Origin: Puniceibacterium antarcticum
GTDB lineage: Bacteria; Pseudomonadota; Alphaproteobacteria; Rhodobacterales; Rhodobacteraceae
Assembly: GCF_002760615.1 (NCBI RefSeq)
Contig: NZ_AWWI01000040.1
Coordinates: forward strand, 1 to 64,000
Reading direction: 5' to 3'
Length of the DNA stretch: 64,000 bases
This document shows, piece by piece, positions 35,228 to 44,336 of this stretch. The position numbers were made by a program, and so were the translations under genes. Under the pieces are notes generated by a model, which worked only from the letters and a program-made list of their open reading frames with translations, made no database searches and was not told the DNA's origin. The first letter of the stretch is position 1. The number at the start of each line of letters is the position of its first letter.

Positions 35228-37300
35228 ATGTCCAATCCCGCCACGCCCCCTGATCCCCAAGAGGGTCAAGAGGTCGCATTCAACGCTGATGCAACCGGTC
35301 GCCTTCTGTTCTGGATCGCCGTCATCTTTTCGGTGTTTCAGATCCTGACGGCGGCACATATCGTCGATCTTTCCAGTCAGGTCACGCGCGCCTTTCACGT
35401 CGGTTTCCTGACCCTGCTGGCCTTTCCTCTGGTCGCTTATGGCCGCAAGGCAACAGGATCGCTCAAGGCACTTGCCTGGGCGTTTGCCTTTGCAGGGGTC
35501 GCTGTCGCGTTTTATCAATGGTGGGAATACCAGCCGCTGATTCTGCGGGCGGGCCGTCCGCTGACGCAGGACATTGTCGTGGGTGTCATCGCGCTGACCG
35601 TCGTCTTTGCCGCCGCATGGACCATGATGGGGCCGGCGCTGCCATTGATTGCCGGCATGTTCCTTGCCTACTGCTTTCTTGGCCAGTATCTGCCATCACC
35701 GTTGAACCATCGCGGCTACAGTTTTTCCCAGGTGGTCGACCACATGGCCTTTGGGACTGAGGGGCTCTACGGTATTCCAACATACGTTTCTTCGACCTAT
35801 ATTTTTCTGTTCATCTTATTCGGCTCTTTTCTGGAACGCGCCGGCATGATCCGGCTGTTCACCGACGTGGCCATGGGCATGTTCGGGCACCGCCAGGGGG
35901 GCGCGGCCAAGGTTGCTGTTGTTTCTTCCGGGCTGATGGGCACGATCTCGGGCTCGGGCGTGGCCAATGTGGTCACAACTGGTCAGTTCACCATCCCACT
36001 GATGAAAAAATTTGGCTATCGTCCAGCCTTTGCCGGCGGGGTCGAGGCGACAGCGTCGATGGGCGGTCAGATCATGCCGCCCGTCATGGGGGCAGTTGCC
36101 TTCATCATGGCCGAAACGCTGGACGTGCCATATATTGAGGTGGTCAAGGCAGCGCTGATCCCGGCCATCCTCTATTTCGCCTCTGCGTTCTGGATGGTGC
36201 ATCTTGAGGCAGGACGGTATGGCCTGCGCGGTCTCAGCAAGGCAGAACTCCCCTCAGCTCGCAAGGCAATCTCAGAAAACTGGATGCTGCTGGTCCCGCT
36301 TGGCGTGCTCGTCTACCTGCTGTTCGGCGGTTATACGCCGCTGTTTGCCGGCACGATTGGTCTGGGCCTGACGGTTCTGCTGATCCTGGGCGGTTCGGTC
36401 GTGCTGCAGCTTCCGGCTGGGGTGATCCGCATCGTGTTCTGGGTGTGTCTTGGCCTTGTTGCCGCCGGGTTTCTGGAGTTCGGCATCAACGTCCTGATTG
36501 CAGCCCTTGCCGCGCTGATCCTGTGGTGCGCCCTGACCAAAGGTGGGCGCGAGACGCTGATCCTCTGCCGGGATTCTCTGGCCGAAGGTGCCAAAACCGC
36601 GCTACCAGTGGGTGTCGCCTGTGCGCTGGTCGGCGTAATCATCGGCACCATGACCCTGACTGGCGCGGCCAACACCTTTGGCCAATTCATCGTGTCGGTG
36701 GGGCAGCAAAGTCTGCTTCTGAGTCTGATCCTGACGATGTTCACCTGTATCCTGCTGGGTATGGGGATCCCGACGATCCCGAACTACATCATCACATCGT
36801 CGATTGCCGGACCGGCCCTGCTGGCGCTGGGTGTGCCGCTGATTGTCAGCCATATGTTCGTCTTTTACTTTGGCATACTGGCGGACCTTACTCCGCCAGT
36901 GGCGCTGGCGTGCTTCGCGGCGGCGCCCATCGCCAAGGAAAGCGGGCTGAAAATCTCGTTCGAGGCCATCAAGGTGGCCGCTGCAGGGTTCGTCATTCCG
37001 TTCATGGCGGTCTACACGCCAGCGCTTATGTTGCAGGCAGGTGGTCCGCTGGCCGATGCCATTGGCTACTGGCCCGCAGTTGCTTACATCGTGTTCAAGA
37101 CAGTGCTATGCATCGGCCTTTGGGGCGTGGCGGTGATCGGATGGCTGGGTCGTCCGCTGGGTTGGCCTTTGCGCATACTTGCGGTTGTCACCGCCGCCGT
37201 GCTGATCGCGGCACTGCCAATAACGGACGAGATCGGTTTTGCCCTGGCAGCGATCTTTGCAGTCGCATTGGTGTTGGCCCGGCGGCGTGCCAAGGCATGA
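35228..37300 (+). CDS. TRAP transporter fused 4TM/12TM permease
   Basis: A 690-residue permease in which the small (DctQ-like) and large (DctM-like) TRAP subunits are one protein, the form usually paired with TAXI binding proteins. N-terminal helices are followed by the large-subunit signatures FGSFLERAGMIRLFTDVAMG, AKVAVVSSGLMGTISGSGVANVV, GGVEATASMGGQIMPPVMGA and GMGIPTIPNYIITSSIAGPAL. The stop overlaps the DUF1850 gene start (ATGA). Substrate import would use the sodium gradient, as known for the family. Confidence 0.93.
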   Translation: MSNPATPPDPQEGQEVAFNADATGRLLFWIAVIFSVFQILTAAHIVDLSSQVTRAFHVGFLTLLAFPLVAYGRKATGSLKALAWAFAFAGVAVAFYQWWEYQPLILRAGRPLTQDIVVGVIALTVVFAAAWTMMGPALPLIAGMFLAYCFLGQYLPSPLNHRGYSFSQVVDHMAFGTEGLYGIPTYVSSTYIFLFILFGSFLERAGMIRLFTDVAMGMFGHRQGGAAKVAVVSSGLMGTISGSGVANVVTTGQFTIPLMKKFGYRPAFAGGVEATASMGGQIMPPVMGAVAFIMAETLDVPYIEVVKAALIPAILYFASAFWMVHLEAGRYGLRGLSKAELPSARKAISENWMLLVPLGVLVYLLFGGYTPLFAGTIGLGLTVLLILGGSVVLQLPAGVIRIVFWVCLGLVAAGFLEFGINVLIAALAALILWCALTKGGRETLILCRDSLAEGAKTALPVGVACALVGVIIGTMTLTGAANTFGQFIVSVGQQSLLLSLILTMFTCILLGMGIPTIPNYIITSSIAGPALLALGVPLIVSHMFVFYFGILADLTPPVALACFAAAPIAKESGLKISFEAIKVAAAGFVIPFMAVYTPALMLQAGGPLADAIGYWPAVAYIVFKTVLCIGLWGVAVIGWLGRPLGWPLRILAVVTAAVLIAALPITDEIGFALAAIFAVALVLARRRAKA

Positions 37301-37662
37301 GCGCATGCCTCGCCATAGGCGCGCTTGCGCTACATCTCAGCAATCCGGCTTTCACGCTCAGTTGGCGCCACTCGGTTGAAAAGACCGAGTGGGAGGAAAG
37401 CTGGACTACCGCTCCAGATGGCCTGACCCTGACCCAATCCCGGATCAAGGGATCGGGCGCGGGGATGGAGCCGGGGCCAGATGCCATACTGAAAGACGGC
37501 TGGTGGATCTCTTCTGGGCATCTGCGGGTGCCCCGTATGGTACTCGCCGCCTCCGGCTCGACAGGGGTGGGCTGGACACTTTGCGCTGACGGGACCTGCC
37601 ATACGATCGGTGCGGCGGAAGGTGATCCGATCATCGTCGCGCCCTGCAATATGCCGCTTTAA
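37297..37662 (+). CDS. DUF1850 protein of the TAXI-TRAP operon
   Basis: A 121-residue protein translationally coupled to the TRAP permease (ATGA at 37297-37300). The text FTLSWRHSVEKTEWEESW, SRIKGSGAGMEPGPDA, DGWWISSG and a C-terminal CADGTCHTIG match DUF1850, a small family found beside TAXI-TRAP transporters. A short hydrophobic N-terminus (LAIGALALHLSNPAF) suggests export or anchoring. The role is unknown; a substrate-handling accessory is a guess from position. Confidence 0.82.
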   Translation: MSACLAIGALALHLSNPAFTLSWRHSVEKTEWEESWTTAPDGLTLTQSRIKGSGAGMEPGPDAILKDGWWISSGHLRVPRMVLAASGSTGVGWTLCADGTCHTIGAAEGDPIIVAPCNMPL

Positions 37663-37669
37663 ATCTGGC

Positions 37670-39493
37670 ATGGGCGGTGCCAAACTGATCCAGGCCATGA
37701 CCCGGATCCTCAAACCCCGCTCCTTGCCCCTGTTGCTCTGCTTGACCGCTCTGATGGCGATGTCAGGGGGCATGGCGGCCTATCGGATGACCCTTTCGCG
37801 CATCTCGACGACGCTGGATCAATCCCTGATCCTGACCCGGCGGTCCATCGAAACCGAAATTGACCGCTTTCGCTACCTGCCACAGGTCACCGCTCAGGAT
37901 ATCCGCATCCGCCGCGCCATCGCCGAACCCTTTGACGCCGATGTTGTGTACACTGCCAACCACTATCTTGAGACGGTGGCAGGCGTATCTGGCGCAGATC
38001 AGCTTTATCTGCTGGACCGCGGCGGTATAACGATTGCTGCAAGCAACTGGAACACTGACAGCAGCTTTCTAGGTTTCGACTACAGCTTTCGGCCCTATTT
38101 TCTTGACGCGATCACCGAGGGAACCGGGCGATTCTATGCCATTGGAGTCACAACCGGGCAGCCTGGATATTTTCTGTCGTCCCGTGTCGATCTTGCCGGC
38201 GGGCAACGCGGCGTTCTTGTGGTCAAAATCGACCTCGCCCCGCTGCAACAGGCCTGGCGATCCGCGGCGGTCGACACGGCCATCGCCGATGCGGACGGCA
38301 TCGTTTTTCTGTCGGGTCAGTCCTCCTGGCTATACCGGCCGCTTTTTGCGCTTGGAGCCGGGACGCTAGACCACATCGCCACAACCCGCCGCTACGAAGG
38401 CGCAGCGCTGGACACTGCGGCACCTTTGCTTGGTGCGGAAAAATCCGCTCTGCAATCTGCGCAGCCGATCAAAGTCGCGGGCCGATCCCTCCTGATGCGC
38501 CGCTTACCCATGGCGCCCGACGATTGGCAGGTTATCATGGCGGCATCTGTAGCAGGCGCCTGGCGCACGGCGCTTGCCGTCGCTGCGATCTCTGCCCTCA
38601 CGACCATCGCAGCGGCGCTTCTGGTACAGACCTTTCTGCAGCGCCGACGACTTGTGCGCATGCGCCTGCAGCAAAGTCGGCTTCTGGAAAAGCAGGTTGA
38701 CCGGCGCACACGCGAACTGGCAGACGAGATTGAAATCCGCATGACTGCGGAAACCGATTTGCGCGCGGCGCATGAGGCGCTGATCCACGCTGAAAAGATG
38801 GCCGCACTTGGCCGGATGTCCACCGCCATCGTGCATGAGATCAGTCAGCCACTTGCCGCGATGGAGGCGACTCTGGCCGCAGCCGTGATCGGCGCTCGCA
38901 AGATGGATCCCGCAACAACCACCCGTATCGAAACGGCCCGCGGGCATATCCGGCGCATGCTGCGCACAATCAAGCACCTGAAAAGCTTTGGCCGTAAAGA
39001 AAACGGGGCACTGTCGCGCGTCGATCTGGATCTGGCGGTGGACAATGCACTAGACCTCGTGCGGCACCGGGCTGACGGCATGGGGGTTACGCTGACCTTG
39101 GAGCGGATCGGCAATGCGCCCGCCGTGACCGGTAGTCAGGTGCGGCTGGAACAGGTGCTGGTCAACCTGCTGCTGAACGCGCTTGACGCGGTCGCGCCGA
39201 ACACCTCCACCGGCCATGTTACAGTGTTACGCGAAACCCTGCGGGACGCGGTAATCGTGCAGGTGAAAGACAATGGTGTTGGCATCGACGCAGACTCGCT
39301 GCCTAAGATCAAAGAGCCGTTCTACAGCCACAAGCAGGGCGGCGACAGGCTGGGCCTTGGCCTTTCGATATGTCAGACGATTGTCGAGGATGCCAAAGGC
39401 ACGCTGACCTTTAACTCCGCTCCCGGCAATGGCACAAATGCTGTTCTCACCCTTCCGCTGGCCATCCCCAAAGTGAAGGTCGATGCCGCATGA
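37670..39493 (+). CDS. dctB: DctB-like sensor histidine kinase
   Basis: A 607-residue membrane kinase. An N-terminal helix (LPLLLCLTALMAMSGGMAAY) and a second helix near residue 300 (ALAVAAISALTTIAAALLVQ) flank a periplasmic double-Cache-like sensor with YFLSSRVDLAGGQRGVLVVKID, as in DctB. A coiled linker precedes the H-box IVHEISQPLAAMEATL; N-box LVNLLLNALDAV, G1 DNGVGID and G2 LGLGLSICQ follow. The start is uncertain: ATGs at 37670 and 37697 both have poor ribosome sites. It overlaps the regulator gene by four bases, and both lie in the transporter operon, so it likely senses the imported acid. Confidence 0.88.
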   Translation: MGGAKLIQAMTRILKPRSLPLLLCLTALMAMSGGMAAYRMTLSRISTTLDQSLILTRRSIETEIDRFRYLPQVTAQDIRIRRAIAEPFDADVVYTANHYLETVAGVSGADQLYLLDRGGITIAASNWNTDSSFLGFDYSFRPYFLDAITEGTGRFYAIGVTTGQPGYFLSSRVDLAGGQRGVLVVKIDLAPLQQAWRSAAVDTAIADADGIVFLSGQSSWLYRPLFALGAGTLDHIATTRRYEGAALDTAAPLLGAEKSALQSAQPIKVAGRSLLMRRLPMAPDDWQVIMAASVAGAWRTALAVAAISALTTIAAALLVQTFLQRRRLVRMRLQQSRLLEKQVDRRTRELADEIEIRMTAETDLRAAHEALIHAEKMAALGRMSTAIVHEISQPLAAMEATLAAAVIGARKMDPATTTRIETARGHIRRMLRTIKHLKSFGRKENGALSRVDLDLAVDNALDLVRHRADGMGVTLTLERIGNAPAVTGSQVRLEQVLVNLLLNALDAVAPNTSTGHVTVLRETLRDAVIVQVKDNGVGIDADSLPKIKEPFYSHKQGGDRLGLGLSICQTIVEDAKGTLTFNSAPGNGTNAVLTLPLAIPKVKVDAA

Positions 39494-40788
39494 TCAAAGC
39501 AGTGATCTGGATCGTGGATGACGATGACGACCACCGAGAGGGGCTTTGTGACCTCATCGCGGCGGCAGGCCATGGCCCCATCGGATTTGGCTCCGCCGCC
39601 GACGCGCTGGACGCGATGAAGAGGGGGCTGCCCGACCTGATCCTCAGCGATTTGCGGATGCCCGGTATGGACGGACTCGCCTTTCTGCGCACGATTCGGG
39701 ACCGTGGGGCCGAGGTGCCGCTGATCCTGCTGACCGGGCATGGTGACGTTGGTCAGGCCGTGCGCGCCATGCAGCTGGGCGCACAGGATTTCCTTGAAAA
39801 GCCCTATGACGCCGATCACTTGCTGTCAGTTATTGATCGAACCCTGCAATCGAGCAGGCTGTCGATCGAAAACGCTGCGCTGCGCCAATCTCTGCAGGCG
39901 CTACAGCCCCGGTTGCTGGGCAATACCACCGCGCTCACAGCCCTGCGCAACCGGTTGATCCAGATTGCGCCGCTGGATGTCGATGTAATCTTGCAAGGAG
40001 AAACCGGCACGGGCAAGGAGCTGGCAGCCCGCATTCTGCACCAGTCTGGGCCTCGCCAAACAGGCCCCTTTGTCACCATCAACTGCGCCGCCCTGAACGC
40101 CACTGGGTTCGAGACAGATCTGTTTGGTCAGCTGAACGAAGATTGCAGCATGCGTCCAGGGCGAATTGCGGCGGCGGATGGCGGCACACTGTTTCTGGAT
40201 CAGATTGATGTGATGCCTCTTTCGCTGCAACCCCGCCTGCTTCGCTTTATCCAGACCCGCTGTATCGAACTGGGCGGCACCACGACTCCGATCAACATCC
40301 GCATCATCGCCGCTGCCAGCGCGGACCTGCGCGAACTGATTGCCCGGGACATGTTCCGGCAGGACATGTTCTATCGCCTATCGGATGTGGAAATCTCGCT
40401 TCCGCCACTGCGGGAAATTCCGGCGGATATCCCTGTGCTCTTTGCACATTTCGTGAAAGAGGCCGCAGCGCGCCACGGCCTGCCAGCGACAGAGATCACC
40501 TTTGCCGACCGAAAGACGCTGATGCGCCACCACTGGCCAGGGAATGGTCATGAGCTGAGACAGGCGGCGCTGCGGCGCGTGATTGGGCTGGAGGGTAGCG
40601 TGGCTGAAACCATACGCGCGCCGGGAAGCACCCTCAAGGACAGGGTCCTGCACTTCGAGGCGATGGAGATCGCCCGCGTGCTGGATCAGTGCAAGGGAAA
40701 TACGGCAAGGGCTGCTCAGGAGCTTGGTATTCCGCGCCGAACCCTGACTGCCAAGATAAGCAGAAGCCCGCTAAGGGATCCGGACTGA
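39490..40788 (+). CDS. dctD: DctD-like AAA+ response regulator lacking the GAFTGA loop
   Basis: A 432-residue regulator with receiver (DDDDDH acidic pocket, phosphorylated Asp in LILSDLRMPGMDGL, Lys in FLEKPYD), AAA+ and Fis-type DNA-binding domains (NTARAAQELGIPRRTLTAKI). Walker A is GETGTGKELAARIL and Walker B GGTLFLDQID. Between them, where activators of sigma-54 have FGHEKGAFTGA, the sequence is DLFGQLNEDCSMRPGRI, about four residues shorter and without GAFTGA. Such proteins usually cannot open sigma-54 promoters, so the mode of action is unclear. It overlaps the kinase gene (ATGA). Confidence 0.88.
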   Translation: MIKAVIWIVDDDDDHREGLCDLIAAAGHGPIGFGSAADALDAMKRGLPDLILSDLRMPGMDGLAFLRTIRDRGAEVPLILLTGHGDVGQAVRAMQLGAQDFLEKPYDADHLLSVIDRTLQSSRLSIENAALRQSLQALQPRLLGNTTALTALRNRLIQIAPLDVDVILQGETGTGKELAARILHQSGPRQTGPFVTINCAALNATGFETDLFGQLNEDCSMRPGRIAAADGGTLFLDQIDVMPLSLQPRLLRFIQTRCIELGGTTTPINIRIIAAASADLRELIARDMFRQDMFYRLSDVEISLPPLREIPADIPVLFAHFVKEAAARHGLPATEITFADRKTLMRHHWPGNGHELRQAALRRVIGLEGSVAETIRAPGSTLKDRVLHFEAMEIARVLDQCKGNTARAAQELGIPRRTLTAKISRSPLRDPD

Positions 40789-40826
40789 ACCCAAAACGGA
40801 TCAGCCCGGGTGAATACGTTTGAAGT

Positions 40827-41852
40827 TCAGGACGCCATTTTTCGCGCCGTGGCGAAGGACACCAGACGGCGGCTTTTCTCATCCCAAAGGTCTAGGCTCG
40901 CACACTTGAAGCTTTGCAGAAGCGTGAGGCGGCTGCATTCCACCAGTTCCTTGTGATCACGCAGCACTTCGGACAGGCGGTAGAACGGAATACGGCTGTA
41001 AAGATGGTGCACGTGGTGGATGCCAATGTTCGCCGTAAACCAAGCCAGAATCGGCGGCAGATCATAGTGCGAACTGCCGTGCAGAGCTGCCTCGTGAAGC
41101 TGCCAGTCTGCCGCCTGCTCCCAATGGGTCGTTTCAAACTGGTGCTGAACATAGAACAGCCACACACCGATGGAGGCCGCGATCAGAGAGGTGGGCAGAA
41201 ACACCAGAAACAATGCCTGCAACCCGCCGAAATAGATGATCGTAGTGACCACGGCAGCGATGCCAAGGTTGGTGCCCATTGCCGAAATCCAGTACTTGCG
41301 TCCTTGGTTCATCAAGCCCAGTGGAATGCGGTTCTGGAGGAAGAACAGATAGGTCGGCCCGACACCGAACATCACCAGCGGATGCCGGTAAGCACGATAC
41401 AGCCAACGGCCAAATGGGGTGCGCTGATGATATTCTTCGGTGGTCAGGGTCATCACATCGCCGATGCCACGATGATCAAGATCGCCGGCGTGGCTGTGGT
41501 GGATCGAATGGGTGCGCCGCCAGACATCATAAGGTGTCAGCGTGACCACCCCGAGTGCGCGGCCGATCCAGTCGCTGAGCGTGCGATTTCCGTAAAACGA
41601 CCCATGCCCGCAATCATGCTGGATACAGAACAACCGTAACAGGAAGCAGCCGTTGACTGCGGAAATCAGCAGCGCTCCCACATAGGATGTCTGCGCCACC
41701 CAACACGCAAGCACCCAGAGTGCCACGAACGGAATTAGACTGACCCCCAGCTCAAAGCTGCTGCGCATGGCATTCGGTTCGCGGTACCGAGCGAGAATGC
41801 GCACCCAATCGCTTGGTGCACGCGTCGAGCCGTCAAAGGTTTGATGTATCAT
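40827..41852 (-). CDS. Membrane fatty acid desaturase
   Basis: A 341-residue acyl-lipid desaturase-type protein. All three di-iron histidine boxes are present: HDCGH (in CIQHDCGHGSFYGN), HSIHHSH (in RRTHSIHHSHAGD) and HVHH (in NIGIHHVHHLYSRIP). Several membrane helices surround them. Box spacing and length fit the delta-12/omega-6-like bacterial group, though regioselectivity cannot be read. It converges with the dctD-like gene (38-base gap) and is divergent from the alpha/beta hydrolase across 299 bases in which I see no gene. Confidence 0.9.
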   Translation of the reverse strand: MIHQTFDGSTRAPSDWVRILARYREPNAMRSSFELGVSLIPFVALWVLACWVAQTSYVGALLISAVNGCFLLRLFCIQHDCGHGSFYGNRTLSDWIGRALGVVTLTPYDVWRRTHSIHHSHAGDLDHRGIGDVMTLTTEEYHQRTPFGRWLYRAYRHPLVMFGVGPTYLFFLQNRIPLGLMNQGRKYWISAMGTNLGIAAVVTTIIYFGGLQALFLVFLPTSLIAASIGVWLFYVQHQFETTHWEQAADWQLHEAALHGSSHYDLPPILAWFTANIGIHHVHHLYSRIPFYRLSEVLRDHKELVECSRLTLLQSFKCASLDLWDEKSRRLVSFATARKMAS

Positions 41853-42151
41853 GGCCTGCTTCGAGTTGTTTCCTGCATTCGGATACGCGAACGCCGTTGC
41901 ATAGCAAGCAAAAACGAGCAGCCAGATGAAAACGAGAGAATATAACGCACAATCGGACCAATTGTTTCAGTTAAAACGGCCGGTATCCAACAGTCATCAG
42001 GACAACTGTGATCTGCAAAGGGCGGTCAGCCGCGCTCAGGAATAGGTCCGAGATGAGCTCTCGCCGCAAAAACGTCCTTTATCGCGTTCGAGGTCTCGGA
42101 GCCGCGCGTTGTCTGGCAGGAACTGGGCATCAAACACCAAAGGAGTTCCCA

Positions 42152-43156
42152 ATGCGCACCCTAACCTTAGCCTTTTTCTTCACCTTTCACATCACCACAG
42201 CGACGGCAAATCCGGTCGGTTTTGCCGCCCTCACTACTCCGGGGATCGACTCCGTGGTCTGGTATCCGACGTCAGAGACAACCCCCGTGACCATAGTCGC
42301 CGAAAATCCCGTCTTTGTCGGTGTGCCGGTGGTCCAGAATGCATCCGTCGCGGGCGGGCTGCACCCCGTTGCTGTGCTGTCGCATGGCTATAGCGGGATG
42401 TGGCGCAATCAGGCCTGGCTGGCAGAGCGGCTGGCCAGCGCCGGGTATATCGTCGCCTCCCTCAACCATCCGGGCACAACCTATGGCGATATGGATCCGC
42501 TCTGGGCAAGCGAACCCTCAAATCGTCCAAAGCAGCTGTCTAGGGTTCTCGATGCCCTGCTCGCGGACAAAAGCCTTGCCCCTCAGATCGACAGAAATCG
42601 CATTTCGGTGATCGGTCACTCGCTGGGCGGATCAACGGCGCTGATGCTTGCGGGCGGTGCGTTTTCGACCGCGCGGCTGCTTGAGGCCTGCGGCGACAGC
42701 ACTGACAAGATGGTCTGCACCGTCTATCGCAAGGATGGCGCGGAAGCGGATGCCCCTTTGGCGACGACCCGCGATTCTCGCATCATTGCAGCTGTGCTGT
42801 TGGACATGGAAGGCATCCGCGGCTTTACGCCCGAAAGCCTGAACAGTCTGCCGATACCGGTTCTCGCTCTGGCAGCCGGGATCGAGGACCCTGCCCTTCC
42901 CCTTGGCTGGGAAAGCCGTGAACAGGGTGCCCGTCTGCCGACAGCAACCTCGCGTTATGCGGAAATCATCGGGGCGACGCATTTTAGCTTTATGAGTGCC
43001 TGCAAGCCCGGCGCAGAAGATTTGCTGGGCGAGGATGCCTATGTCTGCCGAGGGGAAACCGCGCCCCGGGTCGAGCTGCACGCCGAGATTGCGAACACAA
43101 TCATCCGCTTTCTGAACGCCGGTACACAGTTGGTGTCTGCCCTGCAAACGCCCTGA
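42152..43156 (+). CDS. Secreted alpha/beta hydrolase
   Basis: A 334-residue exported esterase-like enzyme. Signal peptide LTLAFFFTFHITTATA, then VVWYPTSE, a conserved VLSHGYSGMWRNQAWLAERLASAGYIV (oxyanion region), the nucleophile elbow GHSLGGST, and an acid/histidine region LAAGIEDP ... GATHFSF. The layout resembles dienelactone-hydrolase or PAF-acetylhydrolase-like lipases. AAAGGAG precedes the ATG at 42152. Its last 56 bases overlap the end of the convergent AraC-type gene, which points to close linkage of the two genes. Substrate unknown. Confidence 0.85.
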   Translation: MRTLTLAFFFTFHITTATANPVGFAALTTPGIDSVVWYPTSETTPVTIVAENPVFVGVPVVQNASVAGGLHPVAVLSHGYSGMWRNQAWLAERLASAGYIVASLNHPGTTYGDMDPLWASEPSNRPKQLSRVLDALLADKSLAPQIDRNRISVIGHSLGGSTALMLAGGAFSTARLLEACGDSTDKMVCTVYRKDGAEADAPLATTRDSRIIAAVLLDMEGIRGFTPESLNSLPIPVLALAAGIEDPALPLGWESREQGARLPTATSRYAEIIGATHFSFMSACKPGAEDLLGEDAYVCRGETAPRVELHAEIANTIIRFLNAGTQLVSALQTP

Positions 43157-44096
43157 AGGCACGGTTGAAGTTGGACTTGGTCTGGAAACCGGCATCCAGC
43201 ATCACCTGCGTGACGGTTTGATCGCTTTCCTTCAACAGGCGCATCGCCTCGCGTACGCGATAGCCGTTGACCAGATCGCTGACGCTGCAGCCCCGCGCCT
43301 GATTCACGGCCTGCGAAATCTTGCGGGCCGTGAGCCCCGTCCGGCGCGCCAGCCGCTGAAGGGTCAGGTCGGGATCCCGGTACAGACCCTTAGCCAGCGC
43401 CGCCTCGACACTTGCCAGAATAGCCTGCGCTTCTTTTGGGTCGGGGAAGACAACGGGCTCCTTTATCTGTGCCGCTTGATAATGTTCCTGTGGCACCGTG
43501 TCGGCGGTGCGCATCAAAAGCGCCCCGGACAGGCCAATCAGCATGACGCTCATCATGGCAGCAACGACCGGGGCCGCGCCACCACTTCCCCCCTCGCTCA
43601 CGACACTCCAAACAGCGGCATCTACACAGGCACTGAGCACAAGCAGCCCCGCAACCCCATGACGCGCCTGCGAAACAGCCCATTCATCGCCGATCCGGAC
43701 CTGCGCCAGCACATCATCCGGCAGGCGCAGCCGCAAGATCCAGAACCCGTACAAAAGGAACTCTACTATAAGGAGTGGATCAATCGCAGCGGGGCGCAGA
43801 AACCACGCAAGGATAAGGACAAGCGGCCAAAGCATGTGCCACCACGCAGCTTTTTCACCGCGCAGCGAGCTGAATGCGGCCCAGGCAAGGGGCGGCAGGC
43901 ACGCTGCCAGAACGGGCTGAAGGATGCGCAGAGCACCAAGGTCAACGCTCCAGCGCAGGCCGACAAGCGCTGTCTGAACCGCGCAACCCGCGACAAACAT
44001 CAGAAACAAGGGCTGCGACTGCCGCGTCCGGAGCATCCGTACGAGCACCAATAGCAGGCAACCGCTGACGATGAACGGCAAAGGAATCGCTGGCAT
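43101..44096 (-). CDS. Membrane-anchored AraC-family regulator
   Basis: A 331-residue regulator. The first ~200 residues are hydrophobic, with about six or seven helices (for example PFIVSGCLLLVLVRML, ILQPVLAACLPPLAWAAF, LWPLVLILAWFL). The C-terminal ~100 residues form the double helix-turn-helix of AraC proteins (TLQRLARRTGLTARKISQAVN and VTQVMLDAGFQTKSNFNRAF, closing QTPTVYRR). Such membrane-AraC proteins are known as a class, but the signal here is unknown. It ends inside the 3' end of the alpha/beta hydrolase gene and is divergent from hisS. Confidence 0.88.
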   Translation of the reverse strand: MPAIPLPFIVSGCLLLVLVRMLRTRQSQPLFLMFVAGCAVQTALVGLRWSVDLGALRILQPVLAACLPPLAWAAFSSLRGEKAAWWHMLWPLVLILAWFLRPAAIDPLLIVEFLLYGFWILRLRLPDDVLAQVRIGDEWAVSQARHGVAGLLVLSACVDAAVWSVVSEGGSGGAAPVVAAMMSVMLIGLSGALLMRTADTVPQEHYQAAQIKEPVVFPDPKEAQAILASVEAALAKGLYRDPDLTLQRLARRTGLTARKISQAVNQARGCSVSDLVNGYRVREAMRLLKESDQTVTQVMLDAGFQTKSNFNRAFRAFAGQTPTVYRRSESG

Positions 44097-44336
44097 CGTT
44101 CAAATTCTCCCTGCCTTTACACAAACGGTCGAACGCTGCCGTTGTCATATCAGTTCTGCGGTTATCCGACACCGTGCCTGTGCTCTTGGCGAGATCAAAG
44201 CCAATCACCCAATCGCGCCCACCTGCGCCAAAGCATTTAGAGTTGTTGTTCACAGGGATTGCCCGTAAACCCGCCCTGTCAAAATGCCGGGTCTGTCACG
44301 GACTCTGGCCGGTGATGGATCAAAGGGAACGACTCG

